In this document: positions 1-11,044 of the stretch, in pieces | Numbering within the stretch: the first letter of the stretch is position 1 | How the letters are laid out: each line of letters opens with the position of its first letter | NCBI RefSeq assembly: GCF_030272615.1 | Contig: NC_081405.1 | Span: 25,624,272-25,688,271, forward strand | Length of the DNA stretch: 64,000 nt | Direction: 5' to 3' | Origin: Cryptomeria japonica | Lineage: Eukaryota > Streptophyta > Pinopsida > Cupressales > Cupressaceae | Translations under genes and position numbers: made by a program | The notes under the pieces: generated by a model | The model's database searches: none | Seen by the model: the letters and a program-made list of their open reading frames with translations, nothing else | Told to the model about the DNA's origin: nothing

Positions 1-73
1 TTGTATGATTCACCCCCCCCTCTCATCTTGTTGGGTATTGGATCTATACTTATATTAAGTATCAGAACTATCA
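1..73 (+). repeat. CopA 5' LTR, last 73 bp
   Basis: Matches 6267-6339 of the 3' LTR with two visible substitutions (positions 36 and 52), which fixes the LTR end at ...ACTATCA, position 73. The run of eight C at 13-20 belongs to a box found near the end of most copia-type LTRs in this window. Confidence 0.93.
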
Positions 74-92
74 ATTGGTATTAGAGCTTTGG
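74..92 (+). other. CopA primer-binding site
   Basis: ATTGGTATTAGAGCTTTGG follows the 5' LTR directly. It matches the TGGTATCAGAGC site used by most plant copia elements, complementary to initiator methionine tRNA, with one C-to-T change. Confidence 0.88.
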
Positions 93-137
93 ACTCTAGA
101 AGAAAAGTTTAAAGGCACTTGAGTTAAAGATCCAAAG

Positions 138-3100
138 ATGTATAAGAGGGATGCACCGAAGCTGAACAAGTCAAGTTTCTCTACATGGCAGAAAAGGATG
201 AAGCTACATCTATCAGGAGTTGGAGAATATGTTGTATACTATTTGGAGAATGATTTTGTCACACCGAGCACCTATCCATTGACTATGGAAGAGATAAAGT
301 CAAAGCAAGAACATATTCAAGCAATGATTGATATAACATCTGCATTGATCGATTCAGAGTTTAATGATCTAGAAGGCTGCAATGATGCAAAGGCAATGTG
401 GGATAAGCTCATATTAATATATGGAGGAGATGAACATTTTCAAAGAGAAAAAGTAGATAGTTTAAGAGGACAACTTGAATCTATGAGGATGAATGAAGGT
501 GAGAACATAACTCAGTATAGTACAAGACTAAAGGAGATTGTCAATCAAATCAAAGGAGCAGGTGGAACTATTGAAGAAAAGGATATAACAAGTAAGTTGT
601 TAAGAACCCTTCTACGAGCTATGCAATCCGAGTCTCAACAATCAATGAATTGAGGTCTATACCTAATATGCCAGTTTCTTTGGATGCTACTATTGGTAAG
701 CTACATGCATTTGAGTTAAGTAATTTTGATAATAGTGGATCTTCGGTAAATAAAGTTGAATCTACATTTAGTTCTTTTCATCTTGATGAATCTAATGATT
801 ACAATGAAAGAAAGTATAAGTACTCTGAAGGAGATCATAGTGGAGCAAGTGAAAGATTTTGGAAGAACATGGAAGTAGTACACAAACTGTATGAAGAAAT
901 CAGAAAGCAAGAAGAGTTTGAAGCATTATTGGCCAAAAGGTTACCGAGAGGCAAAGGTAAGTATAAAGGAAAACTACCTTTGAAATATTTCAATTGTGAT
1001 AAGATTGGACATATGGCTTCTAACTATCCTGACAAAGATTTTACTGAAAAGAGAGATTATCGAGATGACAGACAGAAAGATAACCATTACAGAGGACACC
1101 GAGACTTCAAAAGAAGAGATAGAAAGACATGCTTAATAGCTGATGAGGAATCTAACAATGATAAATCAGATGAGACTGATACAAAGGAAGTTGTTTATGT
1201 GGCTATCAAGGATGGATTAGATGAAGAAAGGTATGAAGAAAAAGCCTTAATATCTCACATAAACACTAATGATTCTTGGATTATAGATAGTGGATGCTCA
1301 CATCATATGACAAGAGATAAACACAAGTTTGTTATGTTAGAAGATTATGATGGAGGCTATGTCAGATTTGGTACTGGTGCACCATGTCTGGTAAGAGGTA
1401 AAGGATCTATAACACTTCTTGATAATGCAAGATGCAATGATGTCTATTGGGTTGAAGGTTTGAAATACAATTTGTTGAGTGTAGTACAGCTAAACAACAC
1501 AGGTTACCGAATAGAATTTCAGAAAGGAATTGTCAAAGTTCATGACAAGAATGGAAAGTTAGCTGCTACCGGGACACAAACAAAAAGTAATACATTTCAC
1601 CTTGACTCAACTCGGAATAAGTGTTTGCATGCAAAGATTGATGATACCTGGCTATGGCATAAGAGGTTTTGTCATGTAAGTTTTGATAACTTGATCAAAA
1701 TAAGTAAGAAGCACGGAGTAAGAGGTCTACCGAGTCTTGAAAAACCTGAGAATGCTATGTGTCGAGGATGCCAGATGGGTAAGATGACAAGATCAAGCTT
1801 TACAAGTAAGTCTTACACTTCTAAGGGAATTTTAGATCTAGTGCACACTAATCTTTGTGGTCCTATGAAAGTTCAAAGTTATTATGGTGATAAGTATTTC
1901 ATATTATTTGTGGATGACTATTCAAGGATGATGTCAGTAATGTTTTTAAAAGAAAAATCAGAAGCTTTTCAAATGTTTAAATGATAGAAGGCAAGAGTTG
2001 AAAATGAAACAGGAAGACAACTGAAATGTCTTAGATTAGATAGAGGAGGAGAGTTCACATATGATGAATTCAACTTATTTTGCAATGATCATGGTATTAA
2101 AAGACAAGTCTCTACACTGAGAACTCCACAACAGAATGGAATAGCTGAAAGAAGAAACAGATCTATTGTGGATTGTGCTAGAACACTGATGATTGAGAAG
2201 AAGGTGCCACAAACATTTTGGAGAGAAGCAATAAGCACATCTATTTACACCTTGAACCAAGTTCAATTGAAGAAAGGTACTTTGAAGACACCATATGAGA
2301 TCTGGTATGATAAGAAACCTAATGTTAGTTACTTTAAAATCTTTGGAAGTAAATGCTATGTTGATAAAGATGATAGAAATGGCAAGTTTGATCAGAAAAG
2401 TGAAGAAGGAATGTTTCTAGGTTACTCTTCTAGAAGCAAAGCATTTAAATGTCTGATCAAATCATCTAACAAAATAGTAGAAAGTGCAAATGTGAAAATT
2501 GATGAATTTGCAGAAAGAAATGATGAAGGGAATTCCAAAGAACCAGAAGACTATGATGAATTTGTCTATGTGAAACCGAGAAGCCCTACCGAGAAAATTG
2601 TTGAAGAAAATGGAGAAAATATCCAGTTACCGAGTGATGAAGAAGATCATATAGAGCCTACCGAGCCTGTATTAGCCAAGTATGTCAGAAGACATCATGC
2701 ACCAAGTCAGATTATAGGAGATAAGGATGATCCAGTGATGACAAGGAACAAACAAAGGCAGAACACATGTTTGATATCTGAATTTGAACCGAGAATAGTA
2801 AAAGAGGCATTTAACAGTGAAGATTGGGTAAATGCTATGACAAAAGAGATTGATCAAATCAAGAAGAATGACACATGGACACTAATCCCAAGACTGAAGG
2901 ACAAAAATGTAATCAGTACAAAGTGGATTTTTAGAAACAAGCTAAATGAAAAAGGGGAGGTCATTTGAAACAAAGCAAGATTAGTTTGCAAAGGTTATGC
3001 ACAAGAAGAAAGAATTGATTATGTTAAAAATTTTGCACCTGTTGCTAGACTTGAAGGAGTAAGAACATTGTTGGCCTATGCTGCTTTCAAGAACTTCAAG

Positions 3101-4321
3101 GTATATCAAATGGATGTCAAATCTGTATTTCTAAATGGAATATTAGAAGAAGAAGTTTTCATTGAACAACCTGAAGGATTTGTTGAAGACAATAATAAAG
3201 ATCAGGTATGTAAGTTGAACAAAGCTTTATATGTTTTAAAACAAGCACCAAGAGCATGGTATGAAAGATTGCACTCTTATCTGATTAAGATTGGTTTTAT
3301 AAGGACAAATGAGAACAACAACATGTACATGAAGAATGATGAAAATAAAATACTGATCTCAGCCATATTTGTTGATGATATTATATTTTGTGGAAATGAC
3401 TCTTTATGCAAGAACTTTGGAAATGAAATGAGCAAAGAATTTGAGATGTCATTAATCAGTGAGATAAAGTATTTTATAGGTTTACAGATACTGCAAATGA
3501 AAAATGAGATTTTCATTACTCAATCCAAATACATAAAGGAAAACTTGAAGAAATTTGGGATGGATGATTCAAAACCAGTAAGTACTCCTATGACTACCAA
3601 CTATAAATTATCAAAGAATGATGAATTTGCATCTGTTGATGAGACACTCTACTGATCCATGATTGGAAAACTACAATATGTTGTTCACAGCAGACCAGAC
3701 ATAGCACATGCAGTAGGTATAATTGCAAGATTCTCTGCAGATCCTAAGGAAACACACATGACAATAGTCAAAAGAATTTTTAGATACTTGAAAGGAACAG
3801 AGGATTATGTCTTAGTATATCAGAAATGAAATGATTTTGATTTAAAAGTTAATACTGATACTGATTGGGTAGGCAACATTGATGACAGAAAAAGCACAAG
3901 TGGTGGAGCTTTCTTTTTAGGAGAAAGACTAGTGAGTTGGCTTAGCAAGAAACAAGGATGTGTTTCATAGTCAACAACAGAAGCTGAATACATTGCTACA
4001 GCATTGAATTGTACCAACATTGCATGGATTAAACAACTATTGGAAGGTATAAATGAGAAAGTTACCAAGCCAGTAACTATATTCTGTGACAATACTAGTG
4101 CCATTAATATTTTAAAAAATCCTGTTATGCACTCTAAGACAAAGCACATATCTATCAAATATCATTATCTTAGAGAAGAAGCTCAAGAGAAGAAAGTGGT
4201 GTTGGAATATGTTAACACAAAGGAGCAAATAGAAGATATCTTCACCAAGCCACTACCAAAGGACACTTTTGAATATCTCAGAAGTAAGTTAGGGGTCCTA
4301 CCCCTATCTTCTACTCACTGA
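138..4321 (+). pseudogene. CopA gag-pol polyprotein, broken
   Basis: Gag starts at 138 (KLNKSSFSTWQKRMKLHL resembles the copia gag N-terminus) and shifts frame near 650; the rest stays in one frame with stops near 1984, 2968, 3655, 3827 and 3968. Domains: gag of UBN2 type (138-900); a zinc knuckle near 990-1030 whose first and last Cys have become Tyr; protease DSG at 1286; GAG-pre-integrase HHCC region (1650-1800); integrase core, where the first catalytic Asp is Asn (HTNLCGP, codon 1850) but GGEF and NGIAER remain; reverse transcriptase with FVDD at 3368-3379; RNase H ending with the copia DIFTKPLP motif. Gag packages RNA; pol copies and integrates it. Loss of the integrase Asp and the stops make this copy inactive. 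Confidence 0.93.
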
Positions 4322-4773
4322 CCAAGTTCGGTGAAAGCATCAATCCGATGACTCTATTGAATATCTTTTGGGAGTTGATGCTGGAGGTATACACTTTAGA
4401 ATGTTTTCTAAAAGTGTACTGGAATTAATACTGGAAATAATACAGAGAATATTATAGGGAATAGGAATTGAAGACAAAATGCTCTGACCGAGACTCAATT
4501 GATACACAACAATGGGAAATAACTTCTTACAGAAACAAATTATGTTTTAGTTCTTTTCTTTTTGGCATTGTTGTCAAAGGGGGAGAATACCTATGAAAGG
4601 GGGAGAATACCTATGGAAGGGGAGAAGAGTTGACTATAGATTGGAAAGAAGACTGAGAAAACAGGAGAAGTCTAATGTATGGGGGAGAGCATTTCAGCAT
4701 TTCAGAATCACAACAATCTAAATCTATCAAGGTCAAATCAATTGGTTTTGCCATCAATGCCAAAGGGGGAGAT
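4322..4773 (+). other. CopA 3' untranslated region with repeated polypurine tracts
   Basis: No coding signal. AAAGGGGGAGA-like tracts occur near 4576, 4598, 4616, 4680 and 4762; the first two sit in a short tandem repeat containing GAATACCTATG. The last, at 4762-4773, abuts the 3' LTR and is the expected plus-strand primer. Several polypurine tracts in this place are a described Sirevirus trait. Confidence 0.82.
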
Positions 4774-6339
4774 TGTTGGCAATATTGCATTATAACAGAC
4801 AATGAAAGATTGCTGGCATTTCAATAAGGATATTGAGAAGGTTGTTGATGATTATGGATATAACTGATTAAAGATGTTTTACTATCTTGATATTATTATT
4901 TTTTCATTGATGTCAAGAAATTGATTTTCTAATTCAGTATGATGTTGCCATATCTTGAGAAGTATGATATGAAGAAGTTGGTAAAAGACACAGGAAAGAA
5001 TATGATGAATAAAGGAATGAATAAGGTATTCAATGGGCAACTACTACTAAGTTAGACAATGATGAGATCATGATGTTTTAGATTGTTTTAACATCATACA
5101 TATGTTGTAAAATGTAAAGGTTAATACTATACTATGTTATCAACCAAAGAACCTAGTCGGTAAACCCTAAGGTTATCGCTATCGGTTAATGAAGGTGGAA
5201 TGTCTACTGAGTGAAGTTTAGTATTCACCGAGTTGTTATTGAGTTGTAACTGAGCTATAGCTGAATGCATTAAATGTTTACATGCGGTATTTAATGAAAG
5301 AAGCTGATGAGCTAGAGCGGATCAATGATTGGTAAGCCGTGGAAGAAGTTTGTTAACGAATCTAAGGCAATGGAAAGCCGGCATGAAGATCTATAGCTCA
5401 GATTGAACCGCAATACCCTGGTACAAGTTCCAAGACTATTATGCAAGTTCCAAGGTGGGGTAAAACATTTTCAGATTGAAAGATGCATTGAACTTGGACA
5501 AGATTGAAGATCTGATGGCTATGATTGATCATGGGAAATGTGATCAAGGAGATTAAGCGGTTACCTAATTGTTTATAAATAGGAAACTATTGATAAACAA
5601 TGTATGCAGGCAAGTGTATGCACATGGATGCTACATAGTGATTACCGAGCACATAAGCTTGAAGACCTGTTAGAATAACAGAGTATAGAAGCCCAACAGA
5701 TAGACAAGATTAGTTCTATGTCTAAATTGTATTGAACAAATAGGAATCTACTTTAGCATTTTAGATGTGAAGTTGCAGATAGATTTTTATTACTGTTATT
5801 TTGTGAAAGTGACATAAAATCTCTTAATCGAGTGGACTTAACAGTCTTATATGTAAATCCTCTAGTAAGGTGACATTCTGATAGAGTGTTTGAAATCCTT
5901 TGACAAGGTCACTTCTAACAAAGTGAAGATCCTAACAAATCTGAGGGAAATCCCTTAACCGGGTCACATCTAGCAATGTGTTTGTAATCTTTAACAGGAT
6001 TTGCTTTTAACCGAGCATACTCTAGAATGTGTTTGTAATCTTTAACAGGATTTGCTTTTAACCGAGCATACTCTAGAAGAGTATATTTCTTAGTGGGTCT
6101 GAAATCCCACAATGGTTTTTCCCTATTTGGGTTTCCACGTTAAATCTAGTGTTATGAGGTTTATATTGTTCATATGCTTTTTAGTTTGCATGTTTAAAAG
6201 TTTTGGATATATGACTGATATATATGTTACCGAGGTTGAATTTGATGTTTTTATGGATGATTAAGTTTGTATGATTCACCCCCCCCTCTCATCTTGTTGG
6301 CTATTGGATCTGTACTTATATTAAGTATCAGAACTATCA
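4774..6339 (+). repeat. CopA 3' LTR (about 1.57 kb)
   Basis: Begins TGTTGGCAATATTG after the polypurine tract and ends ACTATCA, the same end as the 5' LTR. A likely TATA box is GTTTATAAATAGG at 5571. Downstream are repeated phrases of the type ATCCTCTAACAAGGT (5850-6010), a perfect 51-bp tandem duplication (5975-6025, 6026-6076), and a GTGGG...CCCAC hairpin at 6093-6110 followed by GGTTTTTCCC. The C-run box is at 6279-6290. Confidence 0.9.
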
Positions 6340-7409
6340 CTTTATTCTTTCACCGCTCATTGGTATTAATGTGAAAGGGGGAGTGTGTACATTTGTGAAA
6401 AATATTAGGGAATATGTTATCAGTTGAAGTGTGTTTCTCAGGGGGAGCACACCGGTAGGGAATCCATTTTTTGCATGAGTGTTGCCATCAATTGACACTC
6501 ATTAGATTCATTTTGTTGTCATTGATGGCAACAAGATCAAATAGAAGGCAACAAGACTTGATGGAATTCAGAAATCGACACTATGAGGCATATACTGGCA
6601 AATATCGACATTGGAAGCATTCAGGGCTACATGGGCACCAACACCGACACCGACATCAGTACTTTAGGAAGTTGACATCAAGGAAGATTCATTTTGTAAA
6701 TCATTTTGCAATTATTGTTGAGGCTGACATTAAATATCTTTTGTAAATGCATTGTAAGCCGACATAAGGCATATCATATGTAATAGGTATATAAGTCAGT
6801 TTTCTAGGTCAATTTAATATATATAGAGTAGATGGTATTATGATGATATAGAGATAGATATATAGCAGAACTGTGAGAAGCAAAATATATGTATGGAGAT
6901 CATTTTTGTATGCAAACATTGTATCATGAAATGATCTATGGATAGCTAGGAAAGCACTCTTGGAGGAGAAGCAATACCGGTAATAGTTCAAGACTGTGAA
7001 TTGGTACAGAGCAGAACCAGAACCAGAACTCTATTTGGCATAGCAGATGCATTCCTGAGTTCATTTTTTAGTAATTTACTTTGGAAGAAAGCTTGTAGTC
7101 AGTGAGGATCTTTAGTGATGAGCAGTATGCCTTCCTGCAAGTGCAGGCCTCTATTTACATAATATCTTTTCATATGACCAGTGAACTGATATTGTGGGTC
7201 AGAAATCCCACCATGGTTTTTCCTCATTCAAGTTTTCCATGTATAATTTTTTTGTGTTATGGTGTTCATTTATGTGGATGGTTTATTTGCTTCTTGTTAT
7301 ATGTTTATTTGTTTACCAGTACATACATGCATGGTTTAGAAAGTTAAATATTGCAGATTCTGGCATAACACTGATTCACCCCCCCTCTCAGTGTTCTCAG
7401 ATCCTAACA
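6340..7409 (+). mobile_element. CopB, 3' end of a second copia element
   Basis: 6340-6480 looks like copia 3' untranslated sequence with two polypurine-like tracts (GAAAGGGGGAGTG near 6375, CAGGGGGAGCAC near 6440). The LTR-like part then runs to 7409, ending CCTCTCAGTGTTCTCAGATCCTAACA without a primer-binding site after it, so it is a 3' LTR. The usual polypurine tract right before the LTR is not seen after GTTGCCATCAAT at 6481, so the exact LTR start (6480-6495) is uncertain. CopA probably sits inside this element. GypA coding sequence starts immediately at 7410. Confidence 0.75.
6480..7409 (+). repeat. CopB 3' LTR (start approximate)
   Basis: Contains the window-wide LTR tail module: hairpin GTGGG (7194) ... 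CCCAC (7211), then GGTTTTTCC, GTGTTATGG, and the C-run box with CTCTCAGTG near 7375-7393. A short inverted repeat, TGTTGCCATCAA against TTGATGGCAACA, lies near its start (6480-6534). ORFs read inside it look like chance. Confidence 0.72.
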
Positions 7410-8903
7410 AAAAGAAGGCAATTCCTAAAAAAGAACCATGGAAAGAAAGGCTACATCAAGCAGCATAAACAATAGACAACAAATAGAAACAAGAAGACTA
7501 TGAGAGACAACAGGAAGAACTTGCTATCAAAAGAGAAGATGAATCTTACAAACAAGTCCAAAGAGTACAAGAAAGCATGGAACCTGATCAAGATATTTCA
7601 GAAATAGTAAAAGAACAAATGGGAAAAATGAAAGAACTATTCTCACCATATAACATTCATGTCAGATATAGTGGTGTGCTTCTAGACAGATTCAAATGAA
7701 TATGAATGGAGTCCAAATCCATTATCTGATGCATCAAGTAAAGAGAATGATGAGGAACAAAATGTTGTTACAAGTGATGACACACTCTCCATAAAACAGA
7801 GAAGAGTGCTGGAAAGAAGACATGAAGAAATCAATATTCAGAGAAAAGAGGAATATGCAAGACAACAAAGACAGGACAACGAGAATAATCAAGAAGTAAC
7901 AACACAGGGAACACAAACAGTCATTAATCAATCATCAGAAGATCAACAGAATATCAGATTTATGTCAATCATTAAGAAAGAAACACCAAGATATGGAATA
8001 AATCTAGAAAAACTGATAGAAAGTCAAGCAAAAATGACTATTAGTCCAGAAGAAGCTGAGTTTGAGAGAAGGCAAAAGCTTGCAAAGAAAACAACAACAA
8101 AATCCTCTACGCCATGTACACAAGTGTGTCAACTTCAAGCCATAAATGAATCTGATGAAATTGACCTTGAGGGAACTTGCAGTACCAAAGATGTATGTGT
8201 TGATACAATTTATTTGTTTGAGGAACAAATATCAGCTGATGAGTCACTTGAGAGGGAATCGCAAAATACCCATCCTAACTTTGTTTGAGCTAATTGGAGA
8301 GCACTTGGGAGAGATTATCCTCAAGAGAGTTCTATCTATGAAATCACCTACTTAACACCAAACTATGTCTATTATGTCATGAATATTGAAATACCCAACA
8401 ATGACGAAGACTATGACCTACCTATGCTTTGTCCAGAACTGATTGATTGGGAAAACATTGAAAACCCTGAATTTGATATATTTTCCAATGACCATGCCTT
8501 AGTTGTATACCTTAATGCCATTTAACCAAGAACACCTAAGACAATTTCCATTGGTGAATCAAGTAATGCTTCTTGTAGTCAGGAGGGTGCCAAACTATCC
8601 AGTCGCAAAATTGAAATAAAACAAGGAAAAAGACCTAGTGCTGAAAACCATTTCATGGCAGTACTAGATCAATCAAGAGGAAAAATAAAGGACGTATCTG
8701 ACGGTGAAAACCTCCTAGAGGGACCAGAAGATGGAAGGTTGGACACCCTCCCTGCATATTTTGAAGAGAGATCTTCTATATTGATAGAGCCAACAAAAGC
8801 AATAAACATTGAAACACCAAAGGATCCCAAGATTCTTCATGTCGCTGCATCATTATCAGATGAAGAAAAGAAAAAATACATAGAGATATTCAAACAAAGG
8901 TAG
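7410..8903 (+). pseudogene. GypA protease-RT spacer region of pol
   Basis: Charged, Glu/Gln-rich sequence broken by stops. Open stretches are 7806-8288 (160 codons) and 8655-8903 (82 codons). The second contains PEDGRLDTLPAYFEERSS and ends SDEEKKKYIEIFKQR, typical of the region just before the RT in plant Tat elements. The start (near 7500, EDYERQQEELAIKRED) resembles GypC near 63850 (EECDNEQEELPI), which links the two families. No catalytic motif is expected here. The short reading frame at 8146-8355 is a shadow. Confidence 0.72.
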
Positions 8904-9988
8904 ATAAATTTTGCTTGGTCCTATACAGACATTCCAGGACTTGATCCAAATCTCATCATGCACCATCTCAATGTAGATCCAAAAGAAAAACCAGTTAAGA
9001 AAAAGGTAAGGAAGATGCATACACATATCGCTCTCCTTGTCAAGACAGAGCTGAAGAAACTATTAGATGTGGGTTTCATAAGACTTTTTGCTTATCCAAA
9101 GTGAGTCTCAAGCATTGTACCATTGTCAAAAATGGATAAAAGCATAAGAGTCTGCACTAACTTTAGAGATTTGATCAAAGAATGTCCCAAAGATGACTTC
9201 CCACTGCCCAACATTGATATAATTGTGGACTTATCAACAAGTCATGAGATGTTTTCCTTAATGGATGGATTTTCAGGTACAATCAAATAAAAATCGCCCT
9301 TGAAGATCAAGAAAAGACAACATTCACTTGTGCATGGGGTACCTACTATAGGAATGTTACGCCATTTGGGCTTAAAAATGTAGGAGCAACTTATCAGAGA
9401 GCCATGACAACAATTTTCCATGACATGATGCATACATTTATGGAAGACTATGTACATGACATACTTGCAAAGTATCATACAAGGAAAGAACACTTGAAGA
9501 TCTTGGGCAAAATCTTTGACAGGCTTGAACAATATCAATTAAGCTTGAACCCAAAGAAATGTGCATTTGGATTTACCTCTGGAAAACTCCTTGGGTACAT
9601 TATATCAGCACGCGGGATTAAAGTAGACCCTGAAAAAGTAAAAGCTATCATAGAGATGGAGTCACCTAAGAATATAAGCCAATTATGTTCTCTAGAAGGG
9701 AGATTGCAATCAATTAGAAGATTTGTTTCTCAACTAGTAGATAGATGTCATCCCTTCACTCATTTATTACACAAGAATGTTCCATTCAAATGGGATTATA
9801 ATTGTGAGGAAGCTTTCATGCAAATCAAGGAATATCCAAAAAATCCTTCGATATTGGTATCACCAATCAAAGGGAAACCATTGTTGGTTTACATTTCAGC
9901 TACAAATATATCACTAGGAGCTCTCTTAGCACAACATGATGAAGAAGGAAAAAAAAGAGCAACATATTACATCAACAAAACACTTGTA
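8904..9988 (+). pseudogene. GypA reverse transcriptase and first part of RNase H
   Basis: Ty3/gypsy RT: IRVCTNFRDL, PKDDFPLPNID and SLMDGFSG (first catalytic Asp) are read from 8904 to about 9275. A one-base loss near 9277 moves the frame, and MPFGLKN-like and YQRAMTTIF motifs follow. The catalytic YVDD is YVHD at 9449-9460, so the enzyme is dead even if the frame were read through. The connection and RNase H start (LLVYISAT, GALLAQHDEEGK) run to 9988, where the solo LTR interrupts. Additional stop near 9103. Confidence 0.87.
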
Positions 9989-11044
9989 TGTTGGCTTGAT
10001 GATGATTATCATGTATTCATCACTTGTTGTCATTGGATGAAACACTCTCACACACACATATGATTACATTTACTACTAGTGTAACTTCATTGATTTACAC
10101 TGTTAATCGGTATGTTTAAGGTCTATCTCTAACCTGGACTCTGTGTCAACCGGTATGTGCCTAAGAGATAACCTGTGGTTACATTAAGTCGGCATCAAAA
10201 TGAAGATAAAGTTGAAGATGAAGATCAAGCTGAAGATTCCAGGACAACGGTTCACATATTGTGTTTCAACCGGTATTGACTGTTTTAATCAATATCCATT
10301 TTTGTGATGAGTTACCAACACCATTTATTTGGCGGTCATTTTTGTGACGAGTTATGTTTAAATGTCTAGATACACTACACCTAGGAAATTGTGTTCCTAT
10401 GGCCGACATAAGATTTGTATGTCTATTTAAAGACATCTTAGTAAATCATTTCAAAGAGAGAGAACTGATATAGAAGAGGTGATCTAGCAGTGTTGAATGT
10501 ACTTAGAATGATTTGATCAAGCAAGTCTTGTGCTACTCAGAATAGATCAAATCTTTCTTGTTGTTTTCTAATCATTACAACATAATTAAATCCCCTAACC
10601 GAGTAAGCTCTAACAAGCTTCATTGTACAAATCCTCTAACAAGGTGATCCATTAGTTTGGATTCTAAAATCCTCCAACAAGGTTACTCTTAATAGGGTAG
10701 TACTCTTAACAAGGTATAAGCTTCTAATCAAGCTTGGTATCTCTAACAAGATTCGCTCCTAGCAAAGCACTTTGTAAGACCTTAACTGGTTAGTTTTCTA
10801 TTACTGCAGATAGTTAACTTGTGAGATCCATCTCACCTTGGTTTTTACCTATTTGGGTTTTCCACGTATAAACACTTGTGTTATGGTGGATTTTCTACTT
10901 TATGTGGATGCTGTTATTTCATTTTGGATAGCATGTATTTTGTTCAAATTCTTAGTTAAGTTCATCTACTGGTTAGTGTTTAAAGTTGTGCTTGTTTTGG
11001 TGTCATTGATTCACCCCCCCTCTTAGTGATTTTCAAGACCATCA
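9989..11044 (+). repeat. Solo copia-type LTR inserted in GypA RNase H
   Basis: Starts TGTTGGCTTGATG and ends AAGACCATCA. It is flanked by perfect 5-bp duplications TTGTA (9984-9988 and 11045-11049). GypA protein sequence is continuous across one TTGTA copy, which proves the limits. Length 1056 bp. Inside: TATA-like CTATTTAAAG at 10433, repeated CTCTAACAAGG(T) phrases (10600-10760), hairpin GTGAG (10821) ... CTCAC (10836), GGTTTTTACC, GTGTTATGG, C-run box near 11012-11025. No internal element sequence, so it is the product of LTR-LTR recombination. Confidence 0.95.

Larger units (their letters stand above)
1..6339 (+). mobile_element. CopA, degraded Ty1/copia LTR retrotransposon
   Basis: Nearly complete copia-class element; only most of its 5' LTR lies outside the window. 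Order seen: LTR end, primer-binding site, gag, protease, integrase, reverse transcriptase, RNase H, polypurine tracts, 3' LTR. Protease-integrase-RT-RNase H is the Ty1/copia order. Repeated polypurine-like tracts before the 3' LTR and an LTR tail with a C-run box (GATTCACCCCCCCC) are Sirevirus-like; lineage is an inference. The coding part carries one frameshift and several stops, so this copy cannot make a full polyprotein. It adjoins CopB's 3' untranslated part at 6340 and was probably inserted in it. The left target duplication is off-window. Confidence 0.93.
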
